64,000 nucleotides of DNA. Source: Pipra filicauda. Lineage: Eukaryota > Chordata > Aves > Passeriformes > Pipridae. The notes beneath the pieces are model-generated. The model did not search any database and was not told where the DNA came from. It saw nothing but the letters and a program-made list of their open reading frames with translations. The stretch is from assembly GCF_003945595.2 (NCBI RefSeq), contig NW_024105098.1, positions 496,001 to 560,000 on the forward strand, given 5' to 3'. The translations under genes and the position numbers were made by a program. Shown here one piece after another: positions 44,601 through 56,038 of this stretch. Numbering within the stretch: position 1 is the first letter of the stretch; every line of letters begins with the position of its first letter.

Positions 44601-47600
44601 AAATTATAAAATGGGAGTATGATTCTTTATAGCAAGAATGGCCTTGATAAACAGATCCCAGTTTATCTGGAGAGCTATGTACCTGTTTGTTTGGGTTTTT
44701 TTCACTTAAGGAGGGAAAAAAAATTACCTAAATTCTATTCATAAAGATACCTTGCTGAACAGGCAGAATAAGTGCCAACTTCTATCATATTGGATAATAT
44801 TTAATGCCGAAAATCCATGTAAATATACTTTAAGGATTGAAAAATGTACCAAGTCTAACAATAATGAATTGTACTAAGTTGCACTGAAGTCTTACCAGGA
44901 GCTGGGTGTTCTGTTCTAAGTAGTTTCACTAGTTGTGGCTTTTATCACAGTTTCTCTCAGTTGTAGAAGGAAAGACTTGTTCTACAATATTGAACTTCAC
45001 TGTTGACTAACCCTGATAAAGCTTATGTTGTACACAAGTGTTGTTTCAAACAATTACATGTAAGTGTTCTTACACATATAAAAAGTATAAGCCGTGTTTC
45101 ACATTCTTCAGACACAAATGGAAACATCTCTTCCTCTCTGGGCCCTTACATACTGCATCAGGTGACCCTGGTGCATTGTTTTCTACCAGAAGAAGAGGTA
45201 GAAATTTGTCTTCAGTTTCGTTTTTCCTTCAAATAGGATTTTTTTTTCCCATACACTGTTGTTAAATCTGAACACTCCCAATTTTCTATTTACTTTCAGT
45301 TAGTTGATTTTGATATGAAGAACAAAAACATGCCAGTCATGAGCTCATTAGTGCTGTTCTATTATTCTTCAGTATAATGAAATGCGATGGTTCAAAAAAC
45401 ATTCTATTGACTTTTGAAGCTTTGAAAATGTTATCAGTGTAGTTGTGAATTTTAACTTAGAATTTTTAGTAGTTTTGAATAATTAAAATCCTAGTATTCT
45501 GCCTGTCTTCTCTCGGTACCAGAGCTGATACAGTGGTGCAGGCAGCTGTACCAGGGGACCCTTTCTGTGAGCAAAAGTAGGATGTTTGGTTTTAGTCTGG
45601 CTCACTTCTGTGTTTTGGCTTGTGAGTTGGAAACACTGGGTCTGGAACCACTGAGGTGGGAAAGAGGAGGTGATGGTAAATCCCTGTCTGTGCTGTGGTG
45701 TTGACTTAGGCTGCCCTGGGTGACTGTAACTGTGCTGAGGGGCAGCCTGTGCACTTCCAAATGGATATAGCAGATAGGGATGAAAATACACCCCTCAAAT
45801 TCTGATCATGTCTTTAAATACCAAGCTTTAAATCAAGGCAGTTGGTCATGAAGCTTGGAATTTTGGTAACTCTTAGTCACTCAGCTTTGACTTTACCCAA
45901 AAGTGAGTGCCCCTGAGTTGAACAGTGTGGCAGGAGGGGCATAGGCCGAAAGCAGTTTTGCCATTGGAACTATAGATTTGTTGGCACTGCTCAGTTCTGT
46001 ATACTAATGTTTTATACACTTCAATAGGAGCACACAGGTACTTGAATTAATCAGTGTTTCTTGGGTTTAAAAATTTGAGGGTTCCTTTAAATCATCCCAA
46101 ATCGAAAAAACATATAGAAAAGAATATGTTAATGTGTCACTTTTTAAAAGGAGGTCAGAGACTGGATGACAAGGAGTCTGTAGTATTTAATGGGTTTGGT
46201 ATAGTTTTTGTGTTCTGGTGAAGCTTTGGCAGCGTGGTGATTTGTATTTTACCATGGGTATAGGAGTATTCACTGCAGACTTGAGTCTGGAGGAGCTGTG
46301 CTTTGAGCTGGATAAGTAGTGCCACAGCTCCAGCTGATGGAAGTGCTGGATTTACAGCCTGAGGGCTGTGTCGTGGTGCAGCTCTGACCTGGCCTGTGTA
46401 CCTTTGCAGTCCTCTAATCTGGCATGGCAGTGCCAAGTGGTAACTTCCCCTGCTTCTGATCCTTTGGTTTTCCTCCTGTGTCAGCAAAGTCATTCCTAGA
46501 ACTCCACAGTCAGTTGCCTGGGGTTTGACCAATGTTAACAAAATGAATCTCTTAACACAGAGTTGTTTCTTAGGTGTGTGTCCAGTGTGGTCACCAGATG
46601 TTCATGTTGGCTTGAAGGAGGGGTCATGTAGGACAGGAACACACAGTTTGGGTCAAGCCAGGACTGCTTTTTTTTTTTTTTTCTTGGTCTCAGCAGTTTT
46701 AGGTTGGCTTCAGGTCATCTCAGCAGTTTCTAGACTCTTCACACAGTGCTCAAGTTCCCTCAGTAGCTATTGTTGCACTTAAATTGTGGGATCAGAATGA
46801 GCAGTCATGATTTCTACTCTTGTTCTCCTTCCCCCATCCCAGTAAAAATCACCACTTGACTTTGAAAGTGCCTTTTTTCCTATCAGGACATGTTTGTAAG
46901 CAAACCATTGCACCTTTTTGCTCAGACTGGTGAAATGTTATGATTATGTCACAAGAAAAATTGTAGATTTGTAGCCCAGAATTGGAAGTAGGAGGGTGCA
47001 GACTGAATGAGTATTAATATAGTGTGTTCATTCTGCAATATTTGCACTGTTTCTCAGTTGTGAGGTTTGGAGTTCAATTCATACTTGAGTCTGTCAAGTA
47101 TATTTTGTAATCTCTTTCTATGGATGGATGCAAATATTTTGGTCTTCTCAGCAAATCCAAGCCTAATAAATAAAGTAACTTTTTCTAGTAATATCTTTTG
47201 TAGAGTCTTGACTAATATAAGCCACAGCTGCCAAGCTTTCTATGCAGTTAGATGAAAATACTGACCTAAAACTGGTGATGGAAGTGCTGGATTTGCCAGA
47301 AAAACTTGCCGAAATTCTCAAGGCAGGCAATATGAAGTAGGAAAGAAATACCAAGGGATTTTAGCCTTTTGGAGAACTCTGGCTTTCCAAACTGAAGCTC
47401 TCTGGTGAGGTGCCTTTCTACTGAATTGTCATTCTCATGGGGAAGCTTGACTCTTTCTGTAGTTGGGGAAAATCAGACACTGAACCCTTGCTCCTTGGAA
47501 GGCTTTGTACGAGCTTATGCGTGTGAGCTTGAATCTCCTTTACTGGGAAATGTATTGACACAGAAAATGATCACATGCTTTCATTGAGCACTACTAAATG

Positions 47601-50600
47601 TCAGAGCAAAGGCTGTTTACCAATGAACTGAAATATGGTCTTTGAGCAGTGTCTGCCTGTATATCTGTACCTCCACAACCAGGCGTTTGCATGGCGTGTA
47701 ATCCGCAAGCAGAGACCAGAAAACACATTTCTACAAAAGTCTGTGATTCCAGTTAAAAGAAAGTGTATTTCTAATTTCTTTGAGTTGTATGAGATACTTA
47801 TGCATCACTCATCAGTTTAGAAAGTGTTCTAGTATTGAAAGTTTCTTTATATAGAAAAAAATCTCTTTGAATATAGGTGTGTTTCTGTCAGAAGGTGGAC
47901 TTTTAAACACTGGGAGCTTGAAACTGCAATGACCAGCACAGTGTATTTTTTCCTATTGTAAGTTTGTTCCACATTGGAGTAAACAGTTTTTAATCTAACT
48001 AGTAACAAGCAAGTTATGCATTGATCTTCCACACCAAACTGTGGCAAAAGAATAATTTGTGTGTATGCTAGACTTTTAAATCTTAACTGAAGCAACTGGT
48101 GAGAAGCTACACATCCATATGAATAACTAGAACTTTACTTGGTCAAAGTAGTTTAGAATTGCTGTTTTCTTTCACTATTTCCTTAATTCAGAGGATATTT
48201 GATGGGATTTGCTGTTTTTTAAACTCAGATTCAACAAAAAGTAAAAAATTGGAAACATTGATTGTGTAAGTTTGCTTTCAGTTTTGTAGCAGGGTCCACA
48301 AAGCTTGTTTAGCACCATTGTGTGATTCGATAAGGTTTGAATTGTTCTCTGCAATTCCATCACTCTTGCTTCAGAGTGTCTCTTTATTAGCTAAGTCCAG
48401 GCACAGCAAGTGTAGGTATTAATTTGCATATTTTGCTATAAACATAGGTGCTAATTTAACTGCTTGAAAACCTGAAGTTTTGGATTGGAGCGAATAACAA
48501 ACGAATTTCTGTTGGTTAAATCTTTGTGTGCATCTGCTACATCTTTTTATTAAAAGGGAATTAAAAACCCTTGGAAAAAATTTCCTTGGTCGTTGCTAAG
48601 AAAATATTGTAGGGTAATGTTTAATAGGGCATTTATTCTGCAGTGTGGCTGTAAAAGTGTTTACTATCTTCTTTTCTTATGTTGAATACATGAACTGTGT
48701 AAAACATGAATACATGAACCTTGGCATGCCCAGAAGATTGGGGCTCTGTTGCACAAAGCCTCCACTTCTGGATTTGAGTGAGACATCAGTGGTGAATGGC
48801 TTTTGTCATTAAAATACGCAGTGAAATAAAAAGTTCTTTTATCTTGAAGTGTTCTATGTTTTTGAAACATGGTTTTTAACTCCTGAAAAACATTGCTTTT
48901 AGTTGTGGGTTGTTAGGGGGTTTTTTTACACTTCTCACTGTATAAAGACACATTGTTTCACATGATCACACATGATAGCACTATTACCCTCCCCCTGCTA
49001 TCCCTTCCAGACTTCAATGTCTTGGCTATGGAAACTTAAGACACACTTCTGCCTTTATTTGGCCCAGAAAGTGGTGTGGCACAGAGCACTGCTTTGTCAG
49101 AAGACTGGCCCGAGTAACACTAAATGGGGGGCAGGGAGCAAGCATTCTTTGGATTGTGAAGTAGAGATTTTCTTAATTCTTTTGATGTTTGCAATTTCTT
49201 TTCTATTTAAAAGCAAATGTTACAGGAGTTCTGGATATGTTTGTTAAGCATTCAGTAGATAAAGGTTATGAAAGGTGAATCTTTGTAAAAAGTTGCAACT
49301 CTTAATAATTCACAAGTTTTACTAAAAAGGCTTTGGTATCTTGTCAGCATTGAATTTGCAACCCTTAGGGTCTCAGAGACTCAGCTGTGTTAAGTATATT
49401 AAAATGTACGTTTCTGTTTCATAGTGTGAAGAGAATCAAACTGTTGATAGATTGTATGGGCTTTGTTCTCTTTATCATCAGAATTTCAGTAGGCTGTTTC
49501 TGAAACAGTTTGCTGTATTTCCCTACCTAAGTTTTGCTCTACAAACTGCCATAGTCCTTCTAGTCCTCTTCTCTTCCACTAATTATAAAGTTCTCTGAAG
49601 ATTGTTTCCTGCAGGATTTCTTGTCACTCTTTCTCCTCTTCCCTGTCTGTCCGTGGCCACCCCATTCTGTACCTAACAGTAGCACTCGAGGAATGCTGTG
49701 AGGGTCAGCAGGAGCACATGGACATCAGCAAGGAGGTGTGCCCAGTTCTCCATGGCTTTGTACAAGATGGAGCATGACTGGCTGCACAGCAGTCTCGCTA
49801 AAGAGACGCAGGGAGTTGCAGCCAATGCCAAGCTGAATACAAACCAACAATTGTTCTCCTTACAAGTAAAGCCACAACTGCATATTGGGTGAAACTAGGA
49901 GGAGCATCTCAGGCAGATTCAACTGTGATTTCTTTGTTGTTGTTCACCAAGTTTAATGTTGGTTCAGCAGGTTTTGATACAATAACCAGCTGAAGAGTAT
50001 CTTGATATTTAGAATAAGCAAGGATGAGAGGCTTTTTTTTTTTTTTTTTGCTTTTAAACTGCTTTTCCTGTGTGCTTTTTTAGTATTTGTCATGGCATGT
50101 TTTGTGGTTTAAAAGTGACGCCTAAAGTTTTGTTTCCTGTCAAAGCAGCAGCTCCAAGGTGAGGCAGCATCAGTGATCACTTCAGCATGAGAACCACGCT
50201 GGATGTACTCAGCTGGTTAAGATGAATTGGTGTTGTCATACTGAGGCACAGTAGTGAAAGACAGGCTGGGTTATAATCTAAATGCTTGTCTTGACAAATG
50301 CTAAGCAGGAGTTGAGAAAAATGGATATATATGGGTAGATTAGAGGGAGGAAGAATATTTTGTTTTTTAAAAGCTATTAAAATATTGTGAGTAAACTTTT
50401 AAGTTAAAGCCAGGTTGTCAAATCGGTACTAGTGAAATCATGGCAGCAAACCAAACCCTGCCTGTTTCCTCACTGAGGTCTGGGTGCAGTCTGCCACGCA
50501 CCCTCTTCCTGCATTTCATTGCTTCCATGTTTGTTTTGAAGTACAGCTCAAGAAACTTGCTGTACAAGTTGCTTTGGTGAGGTGCAGAAAGGGGATAATT

Positions 50601-52484
50601 CCAGGCTGCTGTACTCATGAGTTTTCTCTATGTGGCCAAAGTGGTAAAAACAGGAGCTGTCTTGAGTCCTGTGAACTGAAAGATTTTGACTCTGTGATGT
50701 ATGGAAGCACCTGATCTTCTGTAAATACGTCTGCTTTGGAATGAATCAAGGGTTTTGTTTGAGCATAAAAAGAGGAACGTTTGTGATTTAATTATTAGGT
50801 ATTTGTTGAGTGCTAGAAATACAAAATTTGAAAAAAGTGTTAAATGTATGTGTAATTTATGTGCAGCTAAGCAGCCTCAACTGTTTAGGCTTGTCCCCCA
50901 CGCTCTGTAACCTGAGATTTTCAGACTGGCTATTTGAAGGTGTTTCCCTGATAGCCTGTTATCCTTTGGGATTTTAGATATCCATTTGTCTGTATGTTTG
51001 CTCTGCTGTTTCAGAGGTTCTTAAGCATTGTGTTTGTATGTGAAACTTCAGAGGTGTAGGGCTTTTGTGAATTAAATATCAGCACTCCTCCTCCCCTGCA
51101 GAGAATAAACCCTTTGAATCCAAAACTGCATCAGTATTATCACATTTTGTCATGTTACATGTTCTGTCCTTTCAGACTCCATATAGTGTGTGTACTTAAT
51201 TGGGTTCTGTTAAAAATCCAAAGGTTTGAACTTCGTAGTGAAACTGGGCATTATGAAAGTACAGAACTGAAGTTAAGGGGGGGGAGGGATATGCTTTTGC
51301 ATTTTTAGGTTTTTGATCATGCCAGTGCAGCAGATTTTGGACTGTGCATGAGACAAAAATCTTTGGTGTATTTCCAAATAAGAACAGATTTATGAACCTT
51401 TTGGGGCAGAGTAGTTTATTTTGACTTGCCAAGTCAAAATATCTGTTTGTGCTTTAATGAAGAACTAGGAGGTTTTTATTTTTATATTTTCTGTTGGAAC
51501 AGAATGACTGGAATGAGGAAAGCTGCTAAATCCTTTCCCCCCCTCATTTGCATGGTCAGGATTTAAACCCCATTAATTAGGGAAGTTTTGCTCACAAGTA
51601 GAATAGGACAGAGAACAGATGCAGATGTATATTAGGAGCACAGCAGCAGAACCCCGGGAAAATGGGCTTGTTGCAGAGAGCAGGGATGTTGTGTAATAGC
51701 AGTGTTGTGTAACACAGGTCAGTGTTTTTGCCTTGACTTTTGTGATTTGGTGTGTTATGGACTTCCAGCACCTGTTCTTAATTAAGGAGTCTCTCAAATT
51801 GTAATAGTCTTGTTTTTAAGTTTAAACTTGCTGTGCTCACTGCTGCATGTCTTGTAGAAAATGTTTGGAGGTCTGCATCTAAAAATGCACAAAACTGCAT
51901 GCTGCTGTTGTGCCTTATGTAATTCAGAAGTGGGAATAAGATTTCTAAATACTCAGAGGTCAAGAATCTTAAGCAATTTTTTCCTGCTGTTACAGGTCTG
52001 CTGTGGGCAACTTTACACTTCATTATTACATCTACTTTTAAACTAGTTTTATATTCCTGCTTAATACACCAATTCTCTTTCATAAATAGTGGGAGAGATA
52101 CCATCTTTTAGATGTAGCACTAATTCTGCTGAAACAGCTTAATCTGTCTCAAATCTGTCTTAAAACCAACTGTAAAAAGAAAATAGTAAAAATTATTTGA
52201 AATTTTTGAGAGCCTCAAAAAGATGTAGAATGTTCAGACTTTGGGTCATCTTGTATTGTAAATCTGATAAAATGTTTTGCCAATACCACAGGAAATTGAA
52301 ACACAAAGCAATTCAAGGAATTGGTCAAATTAATATATTCTTCACTAGATCTACAATTTGGCATAATTTTTTCTTTTTCACAGTTTTTTCCGTGTTTTCA
52401 GAGTGGATTTATCTAATGTGCTGTGAGGGAAACATGAAAAATGATGACATCTGCATAGAGCAGAAGCAAAGTCTCATGTGCTGT

Positions 52485-52823
52485 GAGAGATTCAACTTCC
52501 TGGGCAGGGGCAGAGGAGGGGCAGGGACTGAGCTCTGCTCTGGGGGGACCAGGGACAGCAGCCAGGGAATGGCTGGAGCTGTGTCAGGGCAGGCTCAGGT
52601 TGGATCTCAAGGGAATTTCTTCCCCCAGAGGCTGGTTGGGCACTGCCCAGGCTCCCCAGGGCAGTGGGCACAGCCCCAAGGCTGCCAGAGCTCCAGGAGG
52701 GTTTGGATGATCCTCTCAGGGACAGGGTGTGACTCCTGGGGCTGGGCCTGTGCAGGGCCAGGGGTTGGACCTGATGATCCCTGTGGGTCCCTTCCAACTC
52801 TGCATATTCTGTGATTCTGATTA
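52485..52823 (+). mobile_element. CR1 LINE 3' fragment
   Basis: GC-rich insert with GCAGGCTCAGGTTGGATCTC, the run GACCTGATGATCCCTGTGGG and the end TTCCAACTCTGCATATTCTG. This is the avian CR1 3' region in sense orientation. It stands out from the AT-rich intron by base composition. Confidence 0.88.
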
Positions 52824-55352
52824 ATTCACTGGCAGACATGCAGATTAGTTTTGGCAGATTTCAAGTGTATCTTCAGAACAATGTGGTAGAAGCTTACTGC
52901 TGCTAGTGCTGGTTTTACAGTGGGTTTGGTAGTATGATTTTCTGATGCTCCTGCTCCATTCCTATCAGTGAGTGAACAAGGGAGATGTAGAAACACTAAG
53001 TGAAAAGTAATCTTTTGTCCAGTTTCACTTACTGTTAAAAGGAGGAACTATTTTTGGACTATCTAATATAGTTTAAAATATTTGGAAGACAGTTTATGTA
53101 AAATTAGATGGTTTGCAAAAAAATGAAGAATCCTTTTTCTGTGTAACCCCTTGCCTCGTGATTTTATGTTCTCAAGAACTGTCTCATCACTCCTCTCAGT
53201 CCTTAATCAGGATGGCTGGCTCTGCTCCTGTGTAACAGAGAAATGGTTTATGTACATGCATGTTTATGTCTTTTTTTTTCTTTGCTAAAACATGAAAAAA
53301 TTGCTGAAATGGCAAAAATTTGAACAGTTATGTCTGGAATATATCCTTTCACGTAATCCTTTTGTGCTGGGAAGAGGTCTGATTCCCAGGAAAGGTAAAA
53401 AATTCTGAATGATGAGACCCAAGAAAGAGCTTTCCTCAGGAAGAGGGAAGCCAAGGAAGGATCCACAGCTGGTCTCCTGAGCAGAGATGCACATTCTTCC
53501 AAAGGACAAAAGAAAAAAGGATCTTTTGGAACTAGGTGTTGACACTCTGTAAAAGAGGGAATGGCATGACATTAAATTCTATTTTATATGATCACTTTGC
53601 AGAACAGTTGTGTTTATTCAAACATGGTTATGGATTTCTAATACACAAATTTGAAAGTGCAGAGGCATGCTTTTTTAAGAGATGACTATTGACAGTAGGA
53701 TTTTTGAATTTAAAGACATTACTAAAAGGAAATTAAACAGTATCTATACCTTGTAAATGTAAAGGTGCTTGTCTAGTCAAAGGACGATGGCATCTGCTAC
53801 TGATGTATTGAGAAATAAAGTTGTTAAGCTGCCTTTGCATTGTGATGTCCTTCTCTTATGCTTCAGGAAGCTGAGGTGGCTCTGCTCTACTCATGTTTTT
53901 TTTTACTGAACCACGTTTTGAACTCCTGTGTGCTGTTCCAGTGCAAATAACTATTAATGTTCACTGTTTCTCTTTGGAGCCCACATGTACATTGTAGTGG
54001 AGCTGTCTAATACACATTTAAAGAAGTAGTTCACAGCTACGCTCAGGAAATTTTTAGCACTTCCTTTCCTTTGTCTTGAAATGGCTAAAGCAGCAATGTC
54101 TTTTAAGCTTCAGCTTAGGCATGGTGTGTTCAGTGGCCAGCAGAGGACCACTGCAGAGTACCTTGCACTTCACAGAACAGCCTTCTGCGCTACCTCTGAA
54201 AACATACTTTTCTTTTGGTGTGTTCAGGTTATTACTCGCTGTATTCCACCCAAGTTCCTTTCCCTTCAGTTAAAAACAACTACTAAATAGGCAAGGATGC
54301 TTTAGTTACCAGTTACTGCACTTCATTAATGATGAGCTTTGCTTTCTGTGTAAATCGTATGAAATATGTCAAGATTATACATAAATCGCATATTTTTCAT
54401 GTAGTATTGAACTGTCTGTAAGTAGTGATGTATTTAATATAAGCCATGACTCTCTTTCTCTAAGCTTTACTAGTTTGGTGGGTTTATTTTGATTTAAGTA
54501 GCCTGTTTTGTTTTATTTTGATTTAATGAAGTTATATGTGAATTGCTTTGGTTTCATGATTCAAGTCGAAATCTGTCAATTAATTTTCCAAACTTAATGC
54601 AAGATTCATTTTGACATTAGAAGAAAAACCGTACCCAAAATAAGATGATAAAGTAACAATGGTATTACACTGAATGCCAGTGTCATCTTTGTAACCTTAT
54701 TTGAGTACATGACTTAAATGGTAACCATTTTCTGTGGTGGACTAATACTGCATGTGACTTTTTGCTTGTTTTAAAAGCAAAGAAACTCCCCAAATCCATC
54801 TGTCTTGACACCATGCTGCCTGGGTATGAGGTGGTTGTCAGTTTTTTTCATTTTTAACTCTGCTCTCCAGCAATGTCCCCCCAGTTACTCAGCAGCATTA
54901 GTGAACCTGCTGTCCTGGCACTACTGGGGAGAAATGAAGGCCTTACTATGTTGCCGGTGTAGTTGTTGACAATTAAGGAACAGGGTGGACATTTTAGGTG
55001 CTGTCACAAGCTCCTTTAATTCTGTTGTCCAGTTTCTTCTGCCTAATTCTCCCTGAACCATATTCTTGTTTTTTTTCTTTTGCCTGTGTCTTATTTGTTG
55101 GGTTTCTCATTCACTCTTTCTTAACTGGCCTTGCTCCTCATGGTTTTGCTTCTGTAGTTTCTCCTACTCTTACTGTGTGTTTCTTTTAAGTTGTGTTTGG
55201 GATGTTTTTGGTTGTCTGGTGCTAATCCTGCTTTCAGTTTCATGTCAGATAATGCTTTCATTTATTCCCCATTTTGATACCATTTCCCAGGCTTGCTTTC
55301 GTTATCTTAGCTGAAGAATAAGCCCAATTACTTACCTTGCAATGTTACTGGG

Positions 55353-56038
55353 TGTCAGAGACTGAAATAGTTAATGATTTATGCATTCCAGGGGTTTGCA
55401 GGCTTTGACTTTTGCCCTAAAAATGCAAGGAGATACCCCAGGTGGACAGTTGAGCCCATCCCCTAAAGGGGGATCCCCTTAAGTGCTAAACCCTAAAAAG
55501 GCAAGAAGTTGCCTCAGAGGGACTAAGCCCTAAAAAGGCAAGGAGATGCCTCAGGTAGCCAACCGGGCCCATCCCTCCCTCCAGTGCTAAGCCCTAAAAG
55601 GCAAACAACTCCTCATACCAGGGAGGTGCAAAAGCATGCTGAGGGTATATAAACTGACTTTGAGAATTTGGGTTCTCCTTCTCCCCCACCGCCTGCGAAT
55701 CAAGACCATCGCTCTCCAGCATCGCTGGATCCAGTGGGCAGTGACAATGTCCATTTCTTTTGTACTCTCAGCTTCTCTTTTCCCTTACTCTCATCCTGGT
55801 TTTCCTCTCCCCTAAACAGTTTCTCCCCCCCCAAAAGTTATCTCAGTGTTGCATTGTTTTATGACAACACCCAAACTGCTAGCATGCTTGTTGATACAGA
55901 ATTGTTGAAATAAACCTTGTCAGTATATGTTTTCAAACGCTGATTATTCACTGTTGTTTCACTCTAATCCACCCCAAGGGAATTATTGATAAAAACCTGG
56001 GTTATCCTCCCTCCCTTTTTCTGGGGCAGGTCGTAACA
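55353..56038 (+). mobile_element. Solo LTR of an endogenous retrovirus, with 5-bp target-site duplication
   Basis: A 686-bp element starting TGTCAGAGAC and ending CGTAACA, with TG...CA termini, flanked by CTGGG at 55348-55352 and again at 56039-56043. Orientation comes from a TATATAA box (55646-55652) and AATAAA (55909-55914). The U3-like part holds four copies of a CCCTAAAAAGGCAAG-type repeat. No gag, pol or env sequence lies beside it, so this is the product of LTR-LTR recombination. A 5-bp duplication fits ERVL-like and some class I elements; I cannot name the family. Confidence 0.85.
55415..55612 (+). repeat. Imperfect tandem repeat within the LTR U3 region
   Basis: CCCTAAAAAGGCAAGGAGAT and variants start at 55415, 55491, 55528 and 55592. 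Some are followed by GCCTCAG and GCCCATCCC-like segments. Such arrays in U3 often carry enhancer sites. Confidence 0.75.

Noticed and set aside
52197..52814. 205-codon open frame on the plus strand
   Set aside because: Its second half is the CR1 3' region, which is not protein-coding there. No splice or start support.
55343..56038. LTR boundaries at TGTTAC...GTAACA
   Set aside because: The termini mirror each other but the flanks do not match. Starting at 55353 gives TG...CA ends with a perfect CTGGG duplication, so that boundary was used.
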